Assembly: GCF_000224415.1 (NCBI RefSeq)
Contig: NZ_AFXQ01000023.1
Span: 1 to 44,501, forward strand
Reading direction: 5' to 3'
Source of the DNA: Citricoccus sp. CH26A
GTDB taxonomy: Bacteria; Actinomycetota; Actinomycetes; Actinomycetales; Micrococcaceae
Length of the DNA: 44,501 bases
The position numbers and the translations under genes are program-made. This document shows, piece after piece, positions 8,024 to 19,343 of the stretch (position 1 is its first letter; each line of letters opens with the position of its first letter). The notes beneath the pieces are model-generated. The model searched no databases, had not been told where the DNA came from, and saw only the letters and a program-made list of their open reading frames with translations.

Positions 8024-8515
8024 ATGGCCACTCGTATCGACCCCTTCCGTGAACTGGATCGCCTCGCCGGACAGCTGCTGAGCCCGGTGCGCGGCCTGCG
8101 GCAGATGCCGATGGACCTCTACAAGGACGGCGACCGCTACATCGTCGAGGCCGACCTGCCCGGGGTCGACCCCTCCAGTGTCGACGTGGACGTGGACGGC
8201 CAGCTGCTGACCATCCGCGCCGAGCGCAAGGCGGCGGTGACCGAGCGCGAGGGCGTGCAGTGGATGACCCGCGAGCGGGAGACCGGCAGCTACGTCCGCC
8301 AGCTGAACCTCGGCCAGGACGTGGACCTGGAGAACATCTCCGCCACCTATGACCACGGCGTGCTGAAGGTGACCATCCCGGTCTCGCCGAAGTCCCAGCC
8401 GCGCAAGGTCAAGGTGTCCACCGGCAACGGCGCCCAGGACATCCAGGCGACCGCCACCGAGACCAGCGGCCAGGACCAGGGCCCGTCCGCACCGCAGGTG
8501 GACCCCAACATCTGA
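8024..8515 (+). CDS. hsp20: Small heat-shock protein, Hsp20/alpha-crystallin family (copy 1)
   Basis: ATP-independent holdase chaperone of 163 residues that binds unfolding proteins as oligomers in the cytosol. The alpha-crystallin domain spans about residues 30-130: MPMDLYKDGDRYIVEADLPG, LLTIRAERK, GSYVRQLNLG and the closing GVLKVTIPV. The C-terminal tail is unusually Gln/Thr/Ser-rich and polar (from about residue 140). AAGGAGAACCC before the ATG is a strong ribosome site. The HAIR element at 7889-7913 predicts HspR-controlled heat induction. A second family member at 30140-30577 shares MPMDLY, DLPGVDP and TIRA but carries a CIRCE operator instead. Confidence 0.95.
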   Translation: MATRIDPFRELDRLAGQLLSPVRGLRQMPMDLYKDGDRYIVEADLPGVDPSSVDVDVDGQLLTIRAERKAAVTEREGVQWMTRERETGSYVRQLNLGQDVDLENISATYDHGVLKVTIPVSPKSQPRKVKVSTGNGAQDIQATATETSGQDQGPSAPQVDPNI

Positions 8516-8521
8516 TCCGCT

Positions 8522-8543
8522 CCCGCGGACACTGTTCCGCGGG
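8522..8543. terminator. Hairpin after hsp20
   Basis: Arms CCCGCGGA (8522-8529) and TCCGCGGG (8536-8543) with a six-base loop, starting seven bases after the hsp20 stop. No T-run follows, as is common in high-GC actinobacteria. Confidence 0.6.
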
Positions 8544-8565
8544 CGCAGTGCCCGGAACGCGGGAA

Positions 8566-8604
8566 GGCCCCGTCCCGCCTCGGATGCCGAGATGGGACGG
8601 GGCC
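8566..8604. terminator. Strong bidirectional hairpin between hsp20 and icd
   Basis: Arms GGCCCCGTCCC (8566-8576) and GGGACGGGGCC (8594-8604), 11 perfect pairs, with an inner CTCGG/CCGAG stem (8579-8583, 8587-8591). It lies between convergent hsp20 and icd and can serve both. Confidence 0.75.
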
Positions 8605-8631
8605 GTCCCGTCCGCTAGCCGCGGAGGGGCA

Positions 8632-10881
<2,250 letters not shown>

Positions 10882-10941
10882 TCACAGGGCGCAACCGGGT
10901 GACGGCCTCGCCGGGTCGTGGTGATGGTTCAATCCGGCCCT

Positions 10942-10947
10942 AATCTA
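10942..10947 (-). promoter_or_regulatory. Candidate -10 box TAGATT for icd
   Basis: TAGATT on the minus strand, 75 bases before the icd ATG, in the only AT-rich patch of the intergenic region. No convincing -35 box. Confidence 0.35.
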
Positions 10948-11008
10948 CCGGAGGCCGCCCGGTCCACCGATCCGGTGACCGGACCTGGCGGCACCGTCCT
11001 CCCGGCGC

Positions 11009-12799
11009 TCAGCCGTGGAAGAAGTGCCGGGCGCCGGTGAAATACATGGTGATGCCGGCCGCCTCCGCGGCGGCGATGACCTCCTCGTCGCGGATGGAGC
11101 CACCAGGCTGGACCACGGCGCGCACGCCGGCGTCGATCAGGATCTGCAGCCCGTCCGCGAACGGGAAGAACGCATCGGACGCGGCCACCGCGCCGCGGGC
11201 CCGTTCCGGCGCCCCGGTGCCGGTGACGTTCTCGGCACCACCCGCCGTCGTGATCTCGGCGCCTCCGGCCCCGGCGCCCGTCCCCACGTCCTGGGCGCCG
11301 GTCGCGGCGGCCCCCAGGGTGTTGGCGCGCTCGACGGCCAGCCGGCAGGAGTCCAGCCGGTTGACCTGCCCCATGCCAACGCCGACGGTGGCCCCGTCCG
11401 AGGCCAGCAGCACGGCGTTGGACTTCGCGGCACGCACCGCGCGCCAGGCGAAGGCGAGGTCGGCGAGGGTCTGGCCGTCCGCGGCGGGACCGGCGGCCAG
11501 GGTCCAGGTGGCGGGGTCGTCACCGGCGGCGTCGATCGCGTCCCGGGCCTGCAGCAGCATGCCCCCGGAGACCTGCTTGTACTCCACGGAGTCCCGGGCG
11601 TAGCCCTCGGGCAGGCGCAGCAGGCGAAGGTTCTTCTTGGCGGAGAGGATCTCCAGGGCCTCGGCGGAGAAGGCCGGGGCGATGACGACCTCGGTGAAGA
11701 TGTCCTTGACGGTGGCGGCCATGCCGGCGGTGACCTCGCGGTTGGCGGCGATCACGCCACCGAAGGCGGACACCGGGTCGCAGGCGTGGGCCTTGCGGTG
11801 GGCCTCGGCGATCGGATCGTGTCCCTGGGCGCCGGAGACCGGCGCCTCCTCGGACACGGCCACGCCGCAGGGGTTGGCGTGCTTGACGATGGCCACGGCC
11901 GGGACGTCGAAATCGTAGGCGGCGCGCAGGGCGGCGTCGGCGTCGGCGTAGTTGTTGTAGCTCATCGGTTTGCCGTGCAGCAGCTCGGCCTGGGCGATGC
12001 CGGGGGCGGCGCCGTCCTCCACGTACAAGGCGGCCTTCTGGTGCGGGTTCTCGCCGTAGCGCAGGGTCTCGGCGCGCTGCAGCGTCACGCCGGCATAGGG
12101 CGGGAAGACGGGCGCGGACGGGCTCAGGGCTGGCACGTCCTGCGCGACCTGACCGGCGCCGGTGACCGCGGCGTCGGTCTCGACGTCGTCGTCGGCCTCG
12201 AACTGCGCGGCGGTCCAGGAGGCCACGGCATTGTCATAGGCGGCGGTGTGGGCGAAGGCGAGGGCGGCCAGCCGGCGCCGGGTCCGCAGGTCGAAACCGC
12301 CGGACTGCGCCGCGCTCACCACGTCCCCGTACCTCGCCGGGTCCACGACGACCGCGACGGAGGGGTGGTTCTTCGCCGCGGCGCGGACCATGGAGGGCCC
12401 GCCGATGTCGATCTGCTCGACGACCTCGTCCTGGCCGGCGCCGGAACGCACGGTGTCCACGAACGGGTAGAGGTTCACGACCACCAGGTCGAAGGGCTGC
12501 ACGTGGAGCTGCTCGAGCTGGGCCACGTGGTCCTCGCGGCGGCGGTCGGCGAGGATCCCGGCGTGCACCATCGGGTGCAGCGTCTTCACCCGGCCGTCCA
12601 GGCACTCCTGGAACCCGGTCACCTCGGACACCTCGGTCACCGGGACCCCGGCCGCGGCGATCCGCTTCGCGGTCGAGCCGGTGGAGACGATCTGGACCCC
12701 GGCGGACTGCAGGCCGCTGGCCAGCTCCTCGAGCCCGGTCTTGTCGTAGACGGAGATGAGGGCCCGCTTGAGCGGGACCCGGTCGAGCTGGATGGTCAC
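11009..12799 (-). CDS. purH: Bifunctional AICAR transformylase / IMP cyclohydrolase
   Basis: Catalyses the last two steps of IMP synthesis. Residues about 1-200 are the MGS-like cyclohydrolase domain ([40 protein letters not shown]); the remainder is AICAR transformylase, with [35 protein letters not shown] and the C-terminal [10 protein letters not shown]. The start is GTG with AGGAG seven bases upstream. At 596 residues it is about 60-70 longer than usual, owing to a Gly/Ala/Thr-rich insertion at about residues 495-536 and a smaller acidic one near residue 270. Both lie outside recognisable catalytic motifs. purN, normally adjacent in actinobacteria, is 12 kb away on the same strand. Confidence 0.97.
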   Translation of the reverse strand: MTIQLDRVPLKRALISVYDKTGLEELASGLQSAGVQIVSTGSTAKRIAAAGVPVTEVSEVTGFQECLDGRVKTLHPMVHAGILADRRREDHVAQLEQLHVQPFDLVVVNLYPFVDTVRSGAGQDEVVEQIDIGGPSMVRAAAKNHPSVAVVVDPARYGDVVSAAQSGGFDLRTRRRLAALAFAHTAAYDNAVASWTAAQFEADDDVETDAAVTGAGQVAQDVPALSPSAPVFPPYAGVTLQRAETLRYGENPHQKAALYVEDGAAPGIAQAELLHGKPMSYNNYADADAALRAAYDFDVPAVAIVKHANPCGVAVSEEAPVSGAQGHDPIAEAHRKAHACDPVSAFGGVIAANREVTAGMAATVKDIFTEVVIAPAFSAEALEILSAKKNLRLLRLPEGYARDSVEYKQVSGGMLLQARDAIDAAGDDPATWTLAAGPAADGQTLADLAFAWRAVRAAKSNAVLLASDGATVGVGMGQVNRLDSCRLAVERANTLGAAATGAQDVGTGAGAGGAEITTAGGAENVTGTGAPERARGAVAASDAFFPFADGLQILIDAGVRAVVQPGGSIRDEEVIAAAEAAGITMYFTGARHFFHG

Positions 12800-12875
12800 T
12801 GGTGTGCTCCTGGGTGCTTCGGTCCGGTACGGCGGAAGTGCGTGAGGGGTGCCGGCCGGGCCGGACGCCGCATCC

Positions 12876-12881
12876 AGTGTA
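12876..12881 (-). promoter_or_regulatory. Candidate -10 box TACACT for purH
   Basis: TACACT on the minus strand, 76 bases before the purH GTG. No recognisable riboswitch was found in the leader. Confidence 0.3.
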
Positions 12882-12965
12882 GGTCGGGGCGGCGCGGGGC
12901 GGGCCGGGATGACGGGTGGGGACGACCGGGACCACCCCGGCGTCGGGGCCGGACGGCCCCCCGGG

Positions 12966-12997
12966 CCGGGGAGGCGCCCGGACCGGGGAGGCGCCCG
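12966..12997. repeat. Two 15-base direct repeats downstream of the CYTH-CHAD gene
   Basis: CCGGGGAGGCGCCCG occurs at 12966-12980 and again at 12983-12997, period 17, ending just before the CYTH-CHAD stop codon complement at 13002. Each copy has a GGCGCC core. It may act in termination or be a simple duplication. Confidence 0.6.
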
Positions 12998-13001
12998 TGC
13001 C

Positions 13002-14708
13002 TCACTCGCCGTGGGACTGGGCCAGGTGCTCCACCAGCTTCCCGGCGCGTTCCTCGGACCGGCGCTGCAGGCCGAACTCCGCGGCGTACAGCACCCCGTA
13101 GCCGAACGTGTCCTCACCGGCCTTGGCGGCCTTCTTCGCGGTGTGCAGCACGTGCTCCTGGAACATGATGGAGTCCCGGTGCTCGCCCAGGGCCTCCTGC
13201 AGCTTCTTGGCGGTCTTCATGCGGGCCACCAGGTGGCTGCCCAGGTCCAGTCCGGTCGCGTCCTGGACGGCCTTGACCGCGTAGCGCAGGCGCTTGGCCT
13301 CCTTGCGGACCTCGTGCATCAGCTCGATCCGGCGCTCCGCGTCCTCCTCGGTGGCGGCCCGCTCGGCCAGCTCCAGCACCGCGTCGACCTGTTCGGCGGC
13401 CAGCGGTTCCATGGTCCCGGCGGCGTCGGCGGCCTGCGCCTCGTCGATCTCCGGGTGCAGCGGCACATCCCGGGCGTAGGCGTCCAGCCGGTCCAGGACG
13501 TCGAAGTACCACTGGGTGCGCATCCGCTTCAGGAGCTCGTCATGGGCCGCGGAGTACTCCTCGGCCTTGACCTTGCGCAACCGCTTGACCGTCTTGCCGG
13601 GGACCGTCCCCGCGACCGGACCGGAGGCCCCGCCGGGCAGGTCCTCCATCCTCTCGTCCACCTGGTCCCGGACCACCTCGGCGTCCCGGGCCACGGAGAG
13701 CAGCCGGCCCAGCCTGCGCAGGTCCTTGTTCACCCCGGCGGTGGCGTCCGGGTCCAGCAGCGGCGAGTAGGTCTGCAGGGTGGAGCGCAGGGTCCGGCAC
13801 ACCACGCGGAACTGGTGGATGGAGTCCTCCACGTCGCGGCGCACCAGCGGATCCCAGCCCTTGAGCACCTTCATCTCGGCGCGGACGGTCTTGGTCAGCA
13901 CGGCGTGCAGTCCCGGGGTGGTCCCGTCCGGGGCGTCCACCGCGCGAGGGTCCAGCGGATCGGCCGCCTTGCCGACCACCTTCTCCACCTTCGAGCCCGC
14001 TGCCGAGGGCCGTGCTCCGGAGTCCTGCAGGACCTGCCCGACGGCGTCCAGGAACCGCACGGCGCCCGAGGCCGGTTCCTGCGGGGTCGCCTCGGCGGCG
14101 CGGTCGGCCCCGTCCGGCGTCGGGCCCTCCCCCGCGACCTCGCGGACCTTCAGGGCGGAGTCCAGCAGGTCGGCGTCGACGACTTCGACCTCCCACTCCC
14201 GCCAGTGCTGGACGCGGGACTCGGAGCGGAACCCCACCGACATGGCGGCCACCTGGTCGTCGCAGACCTCGGCGAGCTGGCGGCCGTGGAAGTCCATCAG
14301 GTCCACCACCGAGCGCAGGGTGTTGAGCCGGGCGATCGGCCCGAGCGACTTGCCGCGCACGTGGACCTGCACCAGGTCCAGGATCCGGTCCGGGACGCGC
14401 ACGCCCTCGGGACCGGGCGCGGCGTCGGTGCAGTCCTCCGCGTCCAGCGGGGACTGCAGTTCCAGGCGGTGGTCGCCGGACTTGATCTTCACGTGCCAGC
14501 CGGCGTCCGCCCCGCCGGTGCGCCGGCGCAGGGTCACCCCGTTGGCCGAGAGGACCCGGTCCGGGGTGTCGAAGTAGACCGCCTCCAGGGCCATCGGCGG
14601 GCGGTACCGGACCTGGGCCACACCGCCCACGCCGTTGAGCCGGGGCAGGGAGGCCTGGCCGTCGACGTCGTACTTCCGCTCGATCTCCACATGGACTGCG
14701 TCACTCAT
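13002..14708 (-). CDS. CYTH and CHAD domain-containing protein
   Basis: Protein of 568 residues. The N-terminal CYTH (triphosphate tunnel metalloenzyme) domain, about residues 1-200, opens with the ExExK signature EIERK (8-12) and has [22 protein letters not shown] and [13 protein letters not shown], which supply tunnel-lining charged residues. The C-terminal CHAD domain, about 280-565, is helical and rich in conserved His, Arg and Lys ([35 protein letters not shown]), the surface that binds polyphosphate. CYTH enzymes hydrolyse inorganic triphosphate or related substrates, and CYTH-CHAD proteins are linked to polyphosphate metabolism; the exact reaction here is not known. The linker (about 200-275) is acidic and Ala-rich. 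It is divergent from the MFS transporter. Confidence 0.93.
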   Translation of the reverse strand: MSDAVHVEIERKYDVDGQASLPRLNGVGGVAQVRYRPPMALEAVYFDTPDRVLSANGVTLRRRTGGADAGWHVKIKSGDHRLELQSPLDAEDCTDAAPGPEGVRVPDRILDLVQVHVRGKSLGPIARLNTLRSVVDLMDFHGRQLAEVCDDQVAAMSVGFRSESRVQHWREWEVEVVDADLLDSALKVREVAGEGPTPDGADRAAEATPQEPASGAVRFLDAVGQVLQDSGARPSAAGSKVEKVVGKAADPLDPRAVDAPDGTTPGLHAVLTKTVRAEMKVLKGWDPLVRRDVEDSIHQFRVVCRTLRSTLQTYSPLLDPDATAGVNKDLRRLGRLLSVARDAEVVRDQVDERMEDLPGGASGPVAGTVPGKTVKRLRKVKAEEYSAAHDELLKRMRTQWYFDVLDRLDAYARDVPLHPEIDEAQAADAAGTMEPLAAEQVDAVLELAERAATEEDAERRIELMHEVRKEAKRLRYAVKAVQDATGLDLGSHLVARMKTAKKLQEALGEHRDSIMFQEHVLHTAKKAAKAGEDTFGYGVLYAAEFGLQRRSEERAGKLVEHLAQSHGE

Positions 14709-14761
14709 GGCACCATGATCCCAGACACGGCGCCGAAACCCCGGAAGAATCGAAGCCCGCC

Positions 14762-16147
14762 ATCAGTTCCTCGAATCCCCGTACCAGTCCTGCCTCGACC
14801 CTGCCCACGGGTGAGGAGATCGTCCAGAACCTGCCGTGGCGGTGGAACACCCAGGGCCGGGTCTTCATCGTCGGCGGCCTGGGATTCATGTTCGACGCCT
14901 GGGACGTCTCCCTCAACGGCGTGCTGATCCCGCTGCTGCGCGAGGAATGGGCCCTCAGCGCCGGCCAGGCCGCGTGGATCGGCACCGCGAACCTCATCGG
15001 CATGGCCCTGGGGGCCTTCGTCTGGGGCACCGTCGCGGACCGGATCGGACGCAAGAAGGCCTTCGCGGCCACCCTGTTGGTCTTCTCGGTCTTCACCCTC
15101 GCCGGCGCCCTGACCGGCGGCATCGGCTGGTTCGTGCTGTTCCGGTTCCTGGCCGGATTCGGCCTGGGCGGTTGCATCCCCGTCGACTACGCCCTGGTCG
15201 GGGAGTTCACCCCGCGCAGGCACCGGGGCACCGTGTTGACCGCCATGGACGGCTGGTGGCCGATCGGGGCGGCCGGCTGCGGCTTCCTGTCCGCCTGGCT
15301 GGTGGCCACGTGGGGCGACTGGAGGCTGCCCCTGCTCGTGATGATCCTGCCGGCGCTGCTGGTGTTCCTCGTCCGGCTGATGGTCCCCGAGTCCCCCCTG
15401 TTCCTGATCCAACAGGGCCGCGAAGCCGACGCGCGCAAGGTGATCGACGAGATGGTCCGGCGCACCGGCGAGCCGGCGCGCGAGTACGTGCTGCCGCCCG
15501 TGCCCAAGCCGAAGCCGCTGACCGTCGGCGCCCTGGGCGAACAGCTGGCCTCGCTGTGGCGGTACTCCGCCAAGGTCACCCTCGTGTCCTGGGCGCTGTT
15601 CTTCACCATCATGCTCGTCTACTACATCGCCCTGCAGTGGCTGCCGACCTTCCTCATCGACGCCGGCTACGAGCAGGCCCGGGCGTTCATCATGACCGGC
15701 GCCATGGCCGCCGTCGGGTTGCTCGGCGTGATCGTGGCCGCCTGGCTGGTGGAGAAGACCGGCCGCAAGTGGCTGCTGGCGGTCACCGCCGTGGTCTCCT
15801 CGTTCCTGATGGCCGCGCTGGCGGCGCTGCTGGACGTGCCCGCCGCCGTGCTGCCCCTCGTGCTGTCCTTCGGGTTCGTGGTGCAGGTGGCGATCCCCGT
15901 GCTCTACACCTACGTCTCGGAGCTCTACCCCACCGAGCTGCGCGGGTCCGGCTTCGGCTGGGCCTCGGCCGTGTCCCGGATCGCCGCCGGCGTGGGCCCG
16001 CTGGTCTTCGTCGCCTGGCTGGTCCCGGCCATGGGCCTGGTCTGGTCCTTCGTGGTGACCGGCGTGCTGGTGGTGGCGGCGGTGGTGTTGATGATGGCCA
16101 TGGCCCCGGAGACCAGGGGCCGGGAGCTGGAGGTCACCGAGGCGTGA
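14762..16147 (+). CDS. MFS transporter (sugar/metabolite:H+ symporter type) lacking a conventional start codon
   Basis: Twelve-helix major facilitator transporter of about 460 residues. GTVADRIGRKKAF between helices 2 and 3 is the MFS signature loop, GLGGCIPVDYALVGEFTPRRHRG follows helix 4, and the central loop separates two six-helix halves. FDAWDVSLNGVLIPLL resembles the metabolite:H+ symporter group including niacin and aromatic-acid carriers; substrate unknown. The first in-frame ATG is at 14888, inside helix 1. Codons upstream (14801-14887) have clear coding bias and read LPTGEEIVQNLPWRWNTQ, so the gene must begin earlier, yet no ATG, GTG or TTG exists in frame. The reading MSSSNPRTS is recovered if ATC at 14762 is the start, either a rare AUC start or an altered ATG. 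Confidence 0.85.
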   Translation: MSSSNPRTSPASTLPTGEEIVQNLPWRWNTQGRVFIVGGLGFMFDAWDVSLNGVLIPLLREEWALSAGQAAWIGTANLIGMALGAFVWGTVADRIGRKKAFAATLLVFSVFTLAGALTGGIGWFVLFRFLAGFGLGGCIPVDYALVGEFTPRRHRGTVLTAMDGWWPIGAAGCGFLSAWLVATWGDWRLPLLVMILPALLVFLVRLMVPESPLFLIQQGREADARKVIDEMVRRTGEPAREYVLPPVPKPKPLTVGALGEQLASLWRYSAKVTLVSWALFFTIMLVYYIALQWLPTFLIDAGYEQARAFIMTGAMAAVGLLGVIVAAWLVEKTGRKWLLAVTAVVSSFLMAALAALLDVPAAVLPLVLSFGFVVQVAIPVLYTYVSELYPTELRGSGFGWASAVSRIAAGVGPLVFVAWLVPAMGLVWSFVVTGVLVVAAVVLMMAMAPETRGRELEVTEA

Positions 16148-16342
16148 GCGCCGGGGCCGCCGGGACCGGGGCGGTCACGACGCCGGCCGGACCGTCGGCG
16201 TGCGGCCTTCCCGTGGGCGTGCTGTCGCACTGTGCTTGCCTGCCCGTCACCGCATCGTGACCTGGACGTCATCCGGTGCCCGCAGGGTGGACAGGGCCGG
16301 GCCAGGGATGAACCCGGCTCAACAGACCAGCGGAGGACACAC

Positions 16343-18307
16343 GTGAAGAAGAGCAGCGGTTCGCATAAGCACCACCCCCACCCCGAGACGGCTCCCGGGC
16401 GCCCCCGCGGCCGGGACACCGGCCGCCGCGTCGCCGCCGGCGCCCTGACGGTCGTCGTCGCCGCCACCCTCGCTCAGGGCAGCGCCCTGGCCGCGCCGGC
16501 TTCGACCGCAGCCGCGCCGCCGGCCGGCGTCCAGCCGGCGGCCGGGAAGGCCGGGCCCGCCGCGGCCGGCGACCGGGACCGCGACCGTGACCGTGACCGG
16601 GGCGAGAGGTCCCCGAGCTGGGAGCGCACGGCGTTCCGCGGCCAGGTGGAGGTGGTCGAGGGCGAGGACGCCGGGGCCACCACCGTCTCCGGGACCGTCT
16701 TCGAGGACCGCAACGAGAACTCCACCCAGGACCGCCGCGAGCGCGGGATCCGGGGCGTCCGGGTCTCCAACGGACGTGACGTCGTCACCACGGACCGCCA
16801 CGGCGACTACGAGCTGCCGGTCTATGACAACATGACCGTCTTCGTCACCCAGCCGTCCGGCTACCAGGTCCCCGTGGACGAGGACAACGTGGCCCAGTTC
16901 TCCTACAACCACCTGCCCGAGGGGTCCCCCGAGCTGCGGTTCGGCGGGATCGAACCGACCGGTCCGGTCCCCGGGGCCCTGAACTTCCCGCTGGCTAAGA
17001 GCAAGGCCACCCAGTCGAACGCGCAGCATTGCGTCATCGGCGGTGACGTGCAGACGTACACCGAGGAGGAGGTCGAGTTCGCCCGCAGCGGGGCCTTCGC
17101 CGACCTGGCCGACCGCACCGACTACGCCGGCTGCGGCGCCCTGTTCATCGGTGACGTGGTGGGAGACGACCTCTCGCTCTACCCGAAGACGCGGGAGCTG
17201 GCCTCCATGCTCAACGGCCCGGCCCGCTTCCTGCCCGGCAACCACGACCTGGACTTCGACGCCACCGAGCGCGAGCACAGCACCGATTCCTTCCGGGAGA
17301 ACCTGGGTGCCGCCTACTACTCCTACGACGTCGGTCGCGCCCACGTGGTCGCCACCAGCAACCTGGACTTCCCCACTCGCGAGGACGCCGCCAAGGGTGA
17401 CTACAACGGGAGCCTGGACGAGCGGCAGATGCAGTGGCTGCGCAACGACATCGAGAACACCCCCGAGGACCGGTTGATCGTGCTGGCCGGACACGTGCCG
17501 CTGCTGGACTTCGCCGACCAGGGCAGCCAGAAGCACCAGGTGGACCAGGTCCGGGAGATCTACGAGATCCTCGAGGGCCGCGAGGTGATCACCCTGGGCG
17601 GGCACACGCACAGCGTGGAGAACCTGCGGGCCGGGGACTCGATGGCCGGCTGGAAGGACCTGTTCGGCGTGGAGGAACTGCCCTTCACCCACATCACCGC
17701 GGGAGCCATCTCCGGGGACTGGTACAGCGGACGGGACGTGGAGGGCAGCTTCCCGCTGGCCGTCCAGCGTGATGGCGCCCATCCCGGCGTGCTGACCCTG
17801 GACCTCAAGGGCACGCAGGTCACGGAGCGCTTCACCGTCCGCGGGGAGGACGAGGACTTCCAGCAGACGCTGAGCCTGAACACCCCGCGGTACCGGGCCT
17901 GGTTCGAGGAGAACAAGGACAACGGCGGAGAGGCCCCGGCCTTCGAGAACCCGCTGCAGGTCTCCCCCGACGACCTGCTGGACCGCACGTGGCTGACTAC
18001 GAACTTCTTCATGGGGTCCACCGGCTCCACGGTCGAGGTCTCGATCGACGGCGCCGACCCGGTCGAGGCCGTCCGCACCCAGTCCCTGACCGGGGAGGGC
18101 CAGCGCGTGGGCGCCCAGTGGTCCGACCCGGCCGCCGTGCAGGAGCAGCTGGTCCACGGCGGGTCCCTCGCCGACCGGACCATGCACCTGTGGCAGTTCG
18201 AGCTGCCGGCGTCCATGGAGCCCGGGGAGCACACCGCCGAGGTGACCTCCACCGACGTCCACGGTCGCGAGTACACCGAGGAGATCACCTTCGAGGTCAC
18301 AGGGTAG
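16343..18307 (+). CDS. Secreted calcineurin-like metallophosphoesterase with N- and C-terminal beta domains
   Basis: Exported protein of 654 residues. The GTG start has GGAGG about seven bases upstream. A long basic n-region with an RR pair (GRRVAAGALTVVVAA) leads to SALAAPA, a probable signal-peptidase site near residue 50. A DRDRDRDR low-complexity stretch follows. Next comes an SdrD-B/MetallophosN-like beta domain (GTVFEDRNENSTQD, GDYELPV), then the phosphoesterase core with GDVQTY, FIGDVVGDD, PGNHD, AGHVPLLD and GGHTH (metal ligands), and a MetallophosC-like beta domain from about residue 470. This three-domain layout is known in secreted bacterial phosphoesterases, whose substrates are mostly undefined. 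The first metal-ligand motif is GDVQ rather than the common DxH, so the dinuclear site may be modified. Probably monocistronic. Confidence 0.92.
   Translation: MKKSSGSHKHHPHPETAPGRPRGRDTGRRVAAGALTVVVAATLAQGSALAAPASTAAAPPAGVQPAAGKAGPAAAGDRDRDRDRDRGERSPSWERTAFRGQVEVVEGEDAGATTVSGTVFEDRNENSTQDRRERGIRGVRVSNGRDVVTTDRHGDYELPVYDNMTVFVTQPSGYQVPVDEDNVAQFSYNHLPEGSPELRFGGIEPTGPVPGALNFPLAKSKATQSNAQHCVIGGDVQTYTEEEVEFARSGAFADLADRTDYAGCGALFIGDVVGDDLSLYPKTRELASMLNGPARFLPGNHDLDFDATEREHSTDSFRENLGAAYYSYDVGRAHVVATSNLDFPTREDAAKGDYNGSLDERQMQWLRNDIENTPEDRLIVLAGHVPLLDFADQGSQKHQVDQVREIYEILEGREVITLGGHTHSVENLRAGDSMAGWKDLFGVEELPFTHITAGAISGDWYSGRDVEGSFPLAVQRDGAHPGVLTLDLKGTQVTERFTVRGEDEDFQQTLSLNTPRYRAWFEENKDNGGEAPAFENPLQVSPDDLLDRTWLTTNFFMGSTGSTVEVSIDGADPVEAVRTQSLTGEGQRVGAQWSDPAAVQEQLVHGGSLADRTMHLWQFELPASMEPGEHTAEVTSTDVHGREYTEEITFEVTG
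16567..16610 (+). repeat. Short Asp-Arg codon repeat within the metallophosphatase
   Basis: Near-tandem GACCGN units encode alternating Asp and Arg between signal peptide and first beta domain; a charged, probably flexible stalk. Confidence 0.7.
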
Positions 18308-18362
18308 TCACCGGGCACCCGCCTCCGAGGGGACGGTGGCCGGACACCCCGGCCGACGGACC

Positions 18363-18427
18363 GGGTCCCGGTGATCCTGGCCCCCCGCCGTGGGAACCAC
18401 GGCGGGGGGTCTCGATCACCGGGACCC
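18363..18427. terminator. Two nested perfect inverted repeats forming a compound hairpin
   Basis: Outer arms of 14 bases at 18363-18376 and 18414-18427 enclose inner arms CCCCCCGCCGTGG (18381-18393) and CCACGGCGGGGGG (18397-18409) with a three-base loop. The two stems are joined by a four-by-four internal loop. It follows the metallophosphatase stop by 56 bases and most simply acts as its terminator, but is much larger than needed. Confidence 0.75.
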
Positions 18428-18491
18428 CCTTCGTCTCGGGCCTTCCCCCGGCTAGCGTGTGGGGGACCGGCCCGCGGATGAGGAGCGACCG

Positions 18492-19340
18492 ATGACGGAA
18501 CGGATGATCCAGGCCCGCGGCGCCGAGCTCTGCACCGAGTCCTTCGGCGACCCGGCGGCTCCGCCCCTGCTGCTCATCATGGGCCTGGGCGCCTCGATGC
18601 TCTGGTGGGACGAGGGCTTCTGCCGCCTGCTCGCCGACGGCGGACGCTTCGTCATCCGCTACGACCACCGGGACACCGGTCGCTCGGTGGCCTACCCACC
18701 CGGCCGCCCCGGGTACACGGGCCAGGACCTGGTCGACGACGCCGTCGGTGTCCTCGACGCCTACGGGCTCCCGGCCGCCCACGTGGTCGGCCTCTCCGCG
18801 GGTGGCGGGTTGGCTCAGCTGCTCGCCCTCGACCACCCGGACCGCGTGCTCTCCCTGGTCCTGATCAGCACCAGCCCCGCGGTCCCCGGGGAGCGCCGGT
18901 TGCCGCCTCCGACCCGTGATGTCCTGGACTTCGCCTCCACGGTGGACGTCGACTGGTCCGACCCCGCGTCCGTGGCCGACTACCTCGTCGGGTACGAGCG
19001 GATGCTCACCGGCCCGGACCGCCCGGTCGACGTGGCCGCGGTGAAGGGTCTCGTGGCCCGTGACGTCGCCCGTTCCCGGGACATCCGGACGGTCCAGAAC
19101 CACGACCTGCTGGCGGACGAGGAACGCCCCCGGGGGCCGCTGTCCTCGATCACCGCACCCACGCTGGTCATCCATGGCGGTGCCGATCCGCTCTTCCCGC
19201 CCGCCCACGGGAGGGCCCTGGCCGAGGAGATTCTGGGGGCCCGACTCCTACCGCTCGACGCGGCCGGCCATGGACTGCAGCGGGCGGACTGGCAGATCGT
19301 GGCCCGCTCGATCCTGGAGCACACCGCGGCCGACCGGTGA
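18492..19340 (+). CDS. Alpha/beta hydrolase
   Basis: Cytosolic hydrolase of 282 residues. The nucleophile elbow is GLSAGGG (Gly-x-Ser-x-Gly), the acid is Asp in HGGADPLFP and the base is His in DAAGHGLQ; LLIMGLGASMLWWDEGF carries the oxyanion-hole region. It resembles proline iminopeptidase / aclacinomycin-methylesterase-like hydrolases, but the substrate is undetermined. The ATG at 18492 has AGGAG seven bases upstream and was preferred over an upstream in-frame ATG-like extension. It follows the compound hairpin and has a TAGCGT hexamer about 34 bases before the start, so it probably has its own promoter. Confidence 0.9.
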   Translation: MTERMIQARGAELCTESFGDPAAPPLLLIMGLGASMLWWDEGFCRLLADGGRFVIRYDHRDTGRSVAYPPGRPGYTGQDLVDDAVGVLDAYGLPAAHVVGLSAGGGLAQLLALDHPDRVLSLVLISTSPAVPGERRLPPPTRDVLDFASTVDVDWSDPASVADYLVGYERMLTGPDRPVDVAAVKGLVARDVARSRDIRTVQNHDLLADEERPRGPLSSITAPTLVIHGGADPLFPPAHGRALAEEILGARLLPLDAAGHGLQRADWQIVARSILEHTAADR

Positions 19341-19343
19341 CCC

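Noticed and set aside
12800-13117. N-terminal extension of purH into the CYTH-CHAD gene
   Set aside because: The extension has no PurH homology, and GTG 12799 has a good ribosome site.
16343-16500. Tat signal peptide on the metallophosphatase
   Set aside because: An RR pair is present but the surrounding SRRxFLK-type consensus is missing, so the export route was left open.
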